24,003 nt of DNA from Auxenochlorella pyrenoidosa (Eukaryota > Chlorophyta > Trebouxiophyceae > Chlorellales > Chlorellaceae), in NCBI GenBank assembly GCA_001430745.1, contig KQ481993.1, positions 294,414 to 318,416 of the forward strand, read 5' to 3'. The stretch's first letter is position 1. Each line of letters starts with the position of its first letter. Positions 9,941-18,441 of the stretch are shown piece by piece. Made by a program: the position numbers and the translations under genes. The notes below the pieces were generated by a model. That model made no database searches, was not told where the DNA came from, and saw only the letters and a program-made list of their open reading frames with translations.

Positions 9941-12146
9941 ATGGCGCCGCCCAAGGTGTGCACCCGTCCTGCTTGCACGCCGCTCTGCCTCCTGGCCCCG
10001 ATCGGCAGCTGATATCCAGTGTTCATCGAAATGCAGGAGCCGGAGGACCCTCTGCTCAAATTTGCCGAGTCGCTCCGCAGTAAAGGCGGCGTGGAGAACA
10101 GGTCGGCTGTGCTGGGCGGCGAGCGCTATGAGCTGTTTCGCGGCAAGGACCTTGTGCGCTGGGTGAAGGCGCAGCCCGACAAGGTGCCACCGGCGGCGGC
10201 AGGTGGGGCGGGCGGGCGGCGGGCGGCGAGTGAGAGCAACACTCAGTCGGTTGGCAGACTGCGCGGTGTGCCTGTGCACGAATGCTGGGCAGCGCATGTG
10301 AATACCTTGGGAGTTGCACTGCAGGCTGCTGCGGCAGGTGAATGCCTGTGGCAGGCGCCCAGCGCTCCCTCGCTGCATTGCCGCCAGCGCCTGCCGTGCC
10401 CGCCTCCCCGCCTGCCCCGGCAGGCAAGGCCGCCGAGGGCGGCCCCGACGAGCTGGCCCGGCACCTGGGCACCCAGCTGCTGCACCGCCGCCTGGCGCTG
10501 CGGGTGGACCGCCTGAGCAAGAAGCCGCTGCCGGGCAGCAAGAAGCTGGTCAAGTTTCCGCGCAAGCTGGCGCAGCTGCCGCCGGAGCAGGCAATGGTGG
10601 GCTCCGCGCGCCTCTGCTGCGCCCTCATGCTGGTCTGGCTGGCAGAGGGGAAGGCACAGGCGCCTACAGCACGAGAGAAGCCCCCGTGGTTGGCTGCAGA
10701 GCATGAATAGCGCGCCCCCCCTGCCGCAGACGTTTGCCGAGGACGGCTTCTACATCTGGCTGTACGAGCGCCCCGCCTCGCCCTGGGCCTGGGTCTGGAC
10801 GGCCCTCATCCCGCGTGAGCGCCGCGCCGCGGCGCCGCAGCTGCTGCATCTGCGCCGCGCTCCGCGGGCGCCGCAGCTGCGCCTGCAACCTGCTGCATGC
10901 CCGCCCGCCTGCCCGCTGCCCTGCGAGGACTGTGTGTTTTCCTTCCCTTCCCGCCGCGGCGTGGCCCTTCCCCACCCCCACCCCCATCCCCACAACCACC
11001 CCCACTCCTCACCCCGGCCCGCCTCTGCAGTCGGCGTGGTGGGCGCCTGCCTGTTCCCGCTGGCCCCCAACTGGGCCAAGGTGGGCGTCTTCTACCTCTC
11101 CTCAGGCCTGCTCTTCCTCATCCTGGGGGTGCTGCTGGTCCGCGCCGCGCTGGCGCTGGTGACCTGGATCGCTACGGGCAACACCGTCTGGCTGCTGCCC
11201 AACCTGTCTTCCGAGGCAAGCCCGCTGTCGCTGATGTGCCGGCACGCACTCGTGCCTTGCTTGCTGGTGGTTCGGGTGGTAGGCTAGGGGACAGTGAAAA
11301 GCAGTCACTGGTGCTCTTGGCAGGGACCAGCTCAACACGCGCTACGGGTGCTCATGCTGCCGCATTGCTGCGTGTTTGGTGCGCAGGCACGCCGGCGCCG
11401 GCTGCCGCGCCTCGTCTGCCGCTTGATCGCTTGATGCCTGCCCCCACCGGAGCCCCCCCCCACCCACCACCACAACCACCACAACCACGCACACACACAC
11501 ACACACACCATCCCCCCCCCCGCGCAGGACGTGCCCATCACCCAGCTGCACAAGCCCTTCATATCGGTGGAGCGCCCCGCGCCCGACGCGCCGCGCAAGT
11601 GGGCCAACCACCCGCTGACGCGCCTGGCGGTGGGGGGCGCCGTCGCCGGCCTGCTGTACGTGCTGTACAGCCACGCGCCCGACAAGGGTGAGGGGCCGCC
11701 CCGCGCAGCCAGCTGGCGGGCAGCTGCAGGCCGGCTGTGTGTGACCCTGCGCCCCGTGTGGGCAGCTGTCCCTGGGCCTTCCCTGCCGTCTGCTGCCTCC
11801 CGCAAGCCCCGCACATACAACCCACGGCACGGGTAATGGACGCAGAGGCTTGGAGCTTTGTGCTGCCTGCACTGCTCACCCCATGCCCCCCTGCTGCCCC
11901 CCTTGTCGCGCAGCCTCGATCACAACGGAGGCCAGCCGGTACAGAGATGAGGTCATGGACTGGCTGGGGGTGCAGCGCGAGGGGCAGCAGCGCCTGGGCA
12001 ACGGCACAGCAGGCGGGAACGCCACCGCAGCCAAGGGAGCCGACCCCGGCGCCGCCGGCGGGGCAGACGCAGGCGGCGCGGGCGCTGCAGCGGCGGGGGC
12101 GGCGGCAGGGGCCCCAGCAGGGGAGGCCGATGCAGCAGAGCTGTGA
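9941..12146 (+). CDS. SEC62: SEC62, ER protein-translocation subunit
   Basis: Exons: 9941-9955, 10037-10202, 10424-10590, 10730-10814, 11031-11215, 11528-11687, 11914-12146; 336 residues, stop TGA. Sec62 works with Sec63 and the Sec61 channel in post-translational import into the endoplasmic reticulum. Family signs are an N-terminal cytosolic 'ENRSAVLGGERYELFRGKDLVRWVK', the segment 'EDGFYIWLYERPASPWAWVW' before the first membrane span (about 135-156), and a second long span 'VGVFYLSSGLLFLILGVLLV'. 'TWIATGNTVWLLPNL' then matches the W-x-x-P-N-L motif of the family. A third hydrophobic stretch (LAVGGAVAGLLYVLY) follows, with a Gly/Ala-rich tail. The start ATG at 9941 gives MAPPK and has a good context (AGGATGG); the first exon is only 15 bases, and ATG 10031 is the alternative. 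Exon 5 ends at a GC donor (GAG|GCAAGC). Exon 3 may also end at a GC donor, or at ATG|GTGGGC six bases later. Confidence 0.88.
11452..11520 (+). repeat. C-rich and CA-repeat tract in a SEC62 intron
   Basis: CCCA/CCA words are followed by (CA)n at 11490-11509 and a run of C, directly before the acceptor of exon 6 (CGCGCAG at 11521-11527). It probably serves as an extended polypyrimidine tract. Confidence 0.9.
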
Positions 12147-12561
12147 GCATGCTGGCTTGGTCCCATGTTGCTGACCCTGTCCTGGCCCGATTTTGTTCCA
12201 ATGTGGGCGCTGCCTTGACCTGACCTTGCACCCATGCCACTGCGTAACATAGGTACCTTAAATAGCGAGCCAGGGAAGAGAGGCCAAACATGCAACAGCC
12301 CAACTGCTGGGCATGGTGCCCAGATTGAAAAACTTGGGAGGCAGTAGGTCGAAAATGAATCGCCGGCTGAATGAAGCGTTAGGGAGAGCCGGGGTGGGGA
12401 AGGTAGTAAAGGGAAGCCAAGTGCTTGGGACAGCAGATAAATGAGAAAAGGGTGAATGGCCAGTATTGCGTAGGCGGAATGCATTCACGGAACAAACATC
12501 AGCAGCGGCTGCCATGGCGCAACCACGTGCTGTCTTGCCGCCTTGGCGGGCCGGCCAGCCA
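12147..12561. other. Intergenic region between convergent SEC62 and ankyrin genes
   Basis: 415 bp between two stop codons on opposite strands, less GC-rich than the flanking exons, with no recognisable coding sequence. It should contain both 3' UTRs. I find no exact TGTAA on + and no exact TTACA (TGTAA on -) in it. Confidence 0.6.
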
Positions 12562-14221
12562 TCACGACGGCTCCCAGGGCTGCACAGCCAGGTCGGCCCC
12601 TGCATGCGCCGCGCTGGGTGCGAGCTGCTTGATGATGCAGAGCACGATGCCGCCGTCGAGCCACCATGCAGAACCGTGATGAGTCATGTGCGGCGCCGCC
12701 GGCACACCCGCCCCGCCAGTGCTGCTGTCAAGGGCGTCCGCAGTCGATCCTCCGAGAGCCGCGCTGCTCCCGGCCCACCGCACGTCGCTGCCGCTAGGGC
12801 TGCCGCTGCGCCTGCGCGAGCTGCCTGCCTCAGGGCTGGTTGGCAGGCTGAAGCCGCGGCGTGCCACCAGCAGCACCTCGCGGGCGGCCTCCCGGAAGGG
12901 CCTGGGAAACAGGTGGTGCCGTTCCGGCATCCACTCTGGCGGCTGCACCGCGGCACTTCGCACCGCAGCCCAGTCGCGCGGCTGCATGGCCGAAACAGCT
13001 GCCGCAACGACACCGCTGAGATCGGGGGCCCCCGCAGGCGCCGCCCCTGCCGCCAGCAGGCGCTGCAGGCAGTCGGCGGCTCGGCGCAGCAGCCAGGCCT
13101 CCTGCCCGCTGCCCGCCGCCGCGTGCAGCTTGGACAGCTGGCGGCTGACGTGCAGCTCCGACTGAAGCTTGTGCAGCAGCAGCCCCGCCGCAGGCACCGG
13201 CGGGCAGCGGCAGCGCGGCGTGCACCTGCCGCGCCCGCCGGCCTGGCAGGCCAGCACACGGGTGCAGGGCTGTCCGGCAGAGCTGCGCGGCAGAGGGGCA
13301 GCCGGGTCGGCGCCTCGGTCCAGCAGCCAGCTGACCAGGAAGGGGTCAAAGCGGCTTCGCTCCAGAAGGTCTGTGCGGAGCAGCGCCGCGCTGCAGTCTG
13401 AAGGGAGAGGTGGACAGGAGGGCAGGCGGGCCAGGACCGCTCAGGCTGCGGGGAAGGCGAGGCAGGCGGCGCGGGTACTGCAGCATGTGCGCTGGCCAGC
13501 TGCCTGCCGCACTGCTGGCAGGCTCTTCCGCCTGCGCCAGCCCAGAAGCGCAGGCTGGCCAACAAGAGGCAATGACAACCGCCCATCCAGCACTACCGCC
13601 ACACATTGGGAAAGTAAGAGGCACGACAGGCTCATGTATGGGCGCACAGCCACGGCCCCGCCCCCGCCCACCTGCTCCCGCCCCCACGAGCAGCTGCGCC
13701 AGCGGCAGGTTGCCCAGGCAGAGCGCCTTGCTGAGGGGCGTGTGGCAGCCGTCCACGCCGCGCCAGGAGATGTTGGCTGGGGCTCCCAGCTCCAGCAGGC
13801 GGCGTGCGATGGACAGCACAACAGGGGCCTCCAGAGGGCAGCACACAGCGGCTTGCAGCGGGAAGAGCAGCGCGCCGCCAAAGGGCGTGTGCACGGGGCT
13901 GCGAGCAGGGTATGCAGACGCAGTGGGAGTTATGAAGGCTAGCACCGAGCACGGCAGGGCATGGGGCAAAGCAGGTGTCGCGTGCACGTCCGCCGGCGCC
14001 TTCTATGCGGCGGGGCGCGGCGGGGCGCCGCACCTGCTGCAGACCAGCTTTGCGTCTCGTTGACGCGAGAGCTCACGAAGTGATGCTTCGGCGACGGGAA
14101 GATCCCCAACGACCAGAGCCGTGGTTAGAGCGCGAACGCTGCACTCCGACAGGTTGAGTTGCTTGGGGGCCGCGTGGCCCAGCCGCAGGCGGCTCAGAAG
14201 GGTATCGACATAAAGCGACAT
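12562..14221 (-). CDS. Ankyrin-type protein with SOCS/BC-box-like C-terminal motif
   Basis: Three exons: 14221-14034, 13898-13672, 13397-12562; 416 residues, phases match. The N-terminus 'MSLYVDTLLSRLRLGHA' is followed by degenerate ankyrin repeats: 'VRALTTALVVGDLPVAEASL', 'VLSIARRLLELGAPANISW', 'CHTPLSKALCLGNLPLAQLL' and 'FLVSWLLDRGADPAAPL'. A helical region without clear repeats follows. 'LFPRPFREAAREVLLVARRG' (about 301-320) and 'LDGGIVLCIIKQLAPSA' (about 386-402) parallel two segments in the VHL-type protein of this window. Ankyrin repeats bind proteins; with a SOCS box they form ASB-type substrate receptors of cullin ligases. That role is inferred, not shown. The start codon lies 134 bp from the divergent acetyltransferase start. 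The first start codon is preceded by an open frame, so a longer N-terminus is possible. Confidence 0.72.
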
Positions 14222-14355
14222 GGTGCACAGAAACATAGATGCTTGACGGGACCCTTTGGCGCACGGTTTGACAATTCTGGGAATGCCGGCACAGCACGCA
14301 AGGCACATCAATTGGCCGTCGGGGTTTCCCGGAATTGGCATTATCGATCGCCATC
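14222..14355. promoter_or_regulatory. Short bidirectional promoter
   Basis: Only 134 bp lie between the start codons of the divergent ankyrin gene (-) and acetyltransferase gene (+). The interval is less GC-rich than its surroundings and contains a CAATTGG box (which reads CCAATTG on the other strand), GGAATTGG, and overlapping ATCGAT/CGATCG words just before the + start. No TATA box is evident. Both 5' UTRs must be very short, or one gene starts elsewhere. Confidence 0.55.
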
Positions 14356-16290
14356 ATGATCCCTCCAGGGCACGTTCCCGGCTCCCGCAGGCCCGTGCCG
14401 CCCGGCGGCCGCAGTCACAAGGACCTGCTGCTGGCAGGTGGGGCTCTGCGCGTGCCCCTGACTCCTTTGACACATTCCAACATCTATGCTGGCTCGGTTA
14501 CCGAGCCCGATCACCCCGCTGCGCGCGCAGCGCTCGCCGCCGCGGCCACTGCGCCAGCGCACCGCCGCCAGCCAAGTCCGCGTGCTCACCACACGCTCTC
14601 CTGCCGCCCGGCCCCCCGCCAGGCGAGCCCTACGACGCCACCGACCCAGAGCTCACTGACGACCGCATCCGCTGCCGCAAGCTGCTGCGCCAGTTCAACC
14701 AGGAGCTCGAGTACGACGACGTGGAGGGGCGAGCGGCCGTGCTGCGGCAGCTGCTGGGCAGCCTAGACGAGGGTGGGTGCCAGGGCCCGCAGCAGCCGTG
14801 CGACAACAGCCGACAGGGTGCACGCGTCCTGGATCGCCGCAGACGTCTCCCTTGATAGTTGCAGGCCGCAGCCCGCGTGGCAGCCAGAGGGGGAGGAAAA
14901 GGCTGCTTCAAGCATGCGGCGCTCCGGGCCCCATTTTTGCTTGTGTGCAGAGCACCCGCCCTTCATCGAGCCGCCCTTCTTCTGCGACTTTGGATACAAC
15001 ATCAAGCTGGGCAAGGGGGTGAGCGCCGCACGCAGTACAAATCGACTAATCAATCTTCGTACGCTCTGCATGGAGCACTGCCGCCCGTGCCCGTGGCATG
15101 CTGCCTGTGCAGCTGCCTTCGCGCCCCCAGCAAGGCCATCAGCCTGCCCTTGAGGTGCGCCCCAGACAGCTTCAGAAGCCTGGCGGCTGCTCCCATCGGC
15201 CCCTCCCGCCCCCCTGCAGGTCTACCTGAACTTCAACTGTGTGTGGCTGGACTGCGGGGAGATCCAAGTGGGCGACCGAGTGCTGTTTGGCCCTGCAGTC
15301 CAGGTGGGCTGCGCGGGCCGGCGCGGCAGGCTCCCTGCCCGCCCCCGGTCCGGTGGCAGAATCGCCGCCGCACATGCCGTCGTCATCCCCTGCCTTGCAT
15401 GCGCATCACGTGGCGGTTTGACGTGACCTGCAGTACGATTGTCCACGCCAGGCTTGACCACGCCAGGTTGTGCCCGGCTGGTCAGCTCCATGCAACTGCC
15501 AGCGCCCAGCGACCTGCCCCCCTGCCGCCGCTTGCAGCAAATCCCCTGGGCTCGCGAGCATGAGCTCCAGCCATGGCCTGACCTCATCGCTGTGATGCGC
15601 TCACGCTCCTCCCCTCTCCCCCCCTCAGATCTACCCGGTGGGGCACCACATCGACCCCGCCGAGCGGGCCGGCGTGGACGGCCTGGAGCATGCCAAGCCG
15701 GTGGTCATCGGCGACGACTGCTGGATCGGGGGGGGCGCCATCATCATGCCGGTGCGCCGCCTGCGCAGAGGGGCGACCAGCGCCCTGCCAGCGGGGCGCT
15801 TCTCTGGATATCTTACAGAGTGGCCGGCGCAGACTGCTGCGCGGCGTTGCTGTGAACTGCAAGGGGGACGGCTGTGTGTGCCGCTGTCTGCTGGAGCTCG
15901 TGGGGGTGGCCGGCGCAGGTCGTTGCGCTGCGGGCGCGACAGCCGGCGGGGGATGCGGCGCACGCAAGCGGCCCCAGGCAGCAAGTCCATTAAAGCACGT
16001 AGCGGCTGTGCGCCACCACCGCTGCTGGCGCACGTCTCCCACGTACCCCGAAACAGCCGAGGCGCCGCCCACACCCAGCCTGCACCCGCCCTCCGCTTCC
16101 GCAGGGCATCACCATCGGGGAGGGCAGCACCGTGGCAGCCGGCGCCGTGGTGACTCGCGATGTAGAGCCCTACACAGTGGTTGCGGGCAGCCCCGCGCGG
16201 GTGATCCGCCGCCTGCAGCGGCCGGGCGCAGGCGGCGGGGCGGGCGAGAACGGCGCAGCGGGGGCGGCGGAGCAGGGAGGGGCAAAGTAG
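14356..16290 (+). CDS. Maltose/galactoside-type O-acetyltransferase (hexapeptide repeat)
   Basis: Exons: 14356-14437, 14623-14772, 14951-15018, 15220-15303, 15629-15751, 16105-16290; 230 residues, stop TAG. The enzyme family (Maa, LacA, NodL) transfers acetyl from acetyl-CoA to sugar hydroxyls. An N-terminal maltose-acetyltransferase domain is seen at about 27-77 ('[20 protein letters not shown]', 'LLRQFN'). A left-handed beta-helix follows: '[18 protein letters not shown]', '[19 protein letters not shown]', '[20 protein letters not shown]' and '[20 protein letters not shown]', ending in the family signature [10 protein letters not shown]134 in 'GHHIDP' is at the place of the catalytic histidine. 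The tail is Gly/Ala-rich and not part of the bacterial enzymes, which have about 185 residues. Five introns make it a settled nuclear gene. The acceptor sugar cannot be told from sequence. An N-terminal organelle signal is not obvious. Confidence 0.9.
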
Positions 16291-16552
16291 GTGCACGGCG
16301 GGTGCACATGGGGCAGCCCCCCTTCATGAAGTTCAGATCAATTCATGAACTGCGCACTGCACTTTGCCTAACTGTGCTGCTCATTTTGCTCTTGTGTTAT
16401 AATTGAGCTGAAGTCAGTGTCAAGGCGGGACGCAACGTTACTGGAGGAGCAGCCGCCCGCTGTCAGCGCTACGGTTGCATTGCTGAAAGAGTCACTGCTC
16501 GCCGCTGCTCGCTTCTCGCTTTCATCCTACCGAGCTCGCACATCACGAAGCA
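16291..16552 (+). promoter_or_regulatory. Intergenic region upstream of the membrane-anchored protein gene
   Basis: 262 bp between two genes on the same strand. The middle is AT-richer (around TTGTGTTATAATTGAG at 16391-16406); TATAAT there is a candidate core promoter element, about 155 bp before the next start codon. I find no TGTAA for the acetyltransferase. Confidence 0.4.
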
Positions 16553-18104
16553 ATGTCTGTCTACAAGCGGCTGCGCGCGAGCGCCAAGAGCGGAGACCGC
16601 AGAGCGGCCCTCCTGCTGACATTAGACAATGGTCGCGACACAGTAGCTCCGCAGCTGCAGGAATACGGCCTGCGTCTCTCCAAGTGGACCGCCAGCGCCC
16701 CTGGTGCGCCGGCGGGGACGTCGGTTGCCGGTTGCCAACGCCGGCGCCGCAGCCGCTGCTCCATCCTGCCTGCCTTCCTGCTTGCCAGATCACGAGACAT
16801 GCAAAGAGCAACGTTGGGGGATTCGCAGAGGTGGAGTGGCTGCCTGCTTCTGTCGCCACCCACCCCGAACTGCCGTTGTGCAGGCCGCGCGCTCTTCTCA
16901 GCCACCGACGGCTCGGGGCACCACCTGGCAGTTGTGCTGAAGGACTTGGTGATGGCCAGCGACAGGCAGGCAGAGCAGCTGCGCCGCTATGCGCCGGGCG
17001 AGGCAGAGGCGTGGGCGGCACGTGCCGAGCGGGAACTACTGGCAGCAGGGGCGCCCTGCTCCGCAGTCAGCTCGGCAGTCTGCTTCGCTACCGGCCACCT
17101 GGACTGGGTCATCTGCGCCTTCCAGCCCGAGGCCGGCGGCAGCCACGCCCTCAGTCTGTCGGCAAACAAGCGAGAGGCCGCCCGCCTGGACAGAGCCTTC
17201 TGCACGCAGGCCTCCCCCTTCTGCTTTGCCAGCCTCAGCCCCAGCCCTCTGCCTGCGGGTGCTGCGCTGCCTGGGCCCGCCTCTGCTGCAAGCACGGTGG
17301 TGGGCGGCGACGGCATGCCCACGCCCACCATAGCCTGGCGCCCAGCCGAGGTGGGTGCTTGGCCACTCCAGGTCTACCCTGCCTCCTGGTCTTCCTGCAC
17401 CTAAGCACCCTTTGCTCGCACCTTGCGACACTCCCTCGCTTCCCTGCCATTTTCTACCATCCTTGCAGGCTGCCGCCTCCCGCACCGCCACTGCTGCCAC
17501 CCCTGGCCGGCCTCCCGCCAGCGCTGTGAAAAATCTGGTGGCTGCCCTTGAGCAGCAGGCAGAGGCGCAGGCGGAGGCTGCCGCCAGCTCAACTTCTCGC
17601 AAGCCCTCGCCGTCAGTACGGGCAAGGTCGCCCACACGCAAGCCAATGCTGCCCTGCATGCTGCCAGCGCAGCATGCTGAGCGTGCGTCAGGTGCCGAGG
17701 GCAGCAATGCAGCGGCGGCTGCCTCGTCGCCCAGCCCATCTGTCACTGTCAGCAGCTGCAGCAGTGGCAGCAAGGCCGCAGCCACTGCTGCGGTCAAGCT
17801 GTCAGTGGCGCTCCACTGCGAGGCTCGCTCCGCGTACCAGAACCCTGCTGCAGCTCCAAGACAGGTCCAGCTCCAAGCATCTCCAGCTGCAGGCGTTTGC
17901 TTCCCTGTCGAGCCCTTCGCAACCTCTTGCAGCAAGCCCAGGCCGCCAGCGCCAGCCAATGGCGGCGCCACTGCTGACCCCTGCGCGTGCTCCGACAGCA
18001 CTCACCCCACCGATGCGGCTGCAGCTCTGCTGACCTGGCAGTTGGGAGCTGCGGCAGGCGCAGCCGGGCTGATGGCACTGGCCTGCAGCCTGCTGCGGCG
18101 CTGA
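16553..18104 (+). CDS. Unrecognised protein with C-terminal membrane anchor
   Basis: Exons: 16553-16703, 16789-16830 (optional), 16884-17350, 17469-18104; 431 residues with the small exon, 417 without. The N-terminus is basic (MSVYKRLRASAKSGDRRAAL). The middle has a compact globular-looking part: 'RALFSATDGSGHHLAVVLKD', 'QLRRYAPGEAEAWAARAERE', 'SSAVCFATGHLDWVICAF'. From about residue 225 it becomes Ala/Ser/Pro-rich low complexity. The last 25 residues form one hydrophobic span (LTWQLGAAAGAAGLMALACS) followed by LLRR, as in tail-anchored proteins that face the cytosol. I know no family that fits. The 42-base exon keeps phase 1 on both sides, so it can be included or skipped without loss of frame. 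ATG at 16553 is in a favourable context (AGCAATGT). TGTAA follows 176 bases after the stop. Confidence 0.65.
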
Positions 18105-18441
18105 CCCACAAACTTGGGGAGGCAGCAGCATGGCTGAGAGCAGGCCATGACTGCTGCGCCCAGCGACAGCTGAGTGAAAGCTGTTGGTACGTTGCCAAAC
18201 CTGAACTTGCCTCTGCCTCCCCTGCAAGGCTGGAACAGCCAGGACATGGCGTGCTCAGGAAAATGGCTCGTTTCATTGCTGTAAATGAGGGCGAGGGCAA
18301 CAAGCAGCCTGCACAAGGGGAGTGCACAGACGGAGCAGCCCATGCTGAGACTGAGGGAAAGACTGTGCCTGAGGCAGCGGGGAAGAGGGTGTGCTGAGGC
18401 AGAGGGAATGAAGGAGAAGCAACATTCAAGCCTGGGTGCTG
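18105..18441. other. Intergenic region between convergent genes
   Basis: 337 bp between the stop codons of the membrane-anchored protein (+) and the channel (-). The only landmark I find is the TGTAA at 18280-18284 on +. Open frames here have no recognisable motif. Confidence 0.6.
18280..18284 (+). terminator. TGTAA polyadenylation signal
   Basis: TGTAA within CATTGCTGTAAATGAG, 176 bases downstream of the stop codon at 18104. TGTAA is the standard poly(A) signal of chlorophyte nuclear genes, and the local AT enrichment supports it. Confidence 0.6.

Noticed and set aside
11216..11280. Use of GT at 11279 (GTAGGC) as the end of SEC62 exon 5
   Set aside because: It keeps frame but inserts about 21 unrelated residues between the conserved 'WLLPNL' and 'DVPITQL' segments. 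The GC donor at 11216 gives a normal family length.
12466..13401. Plus-strand open frames opposite the ankyrin gene
   Set aside because: Arg/Gly/Ala-rich shadow translations of a gene whose minus-strand frame continues ankyrin motifs across three exons.
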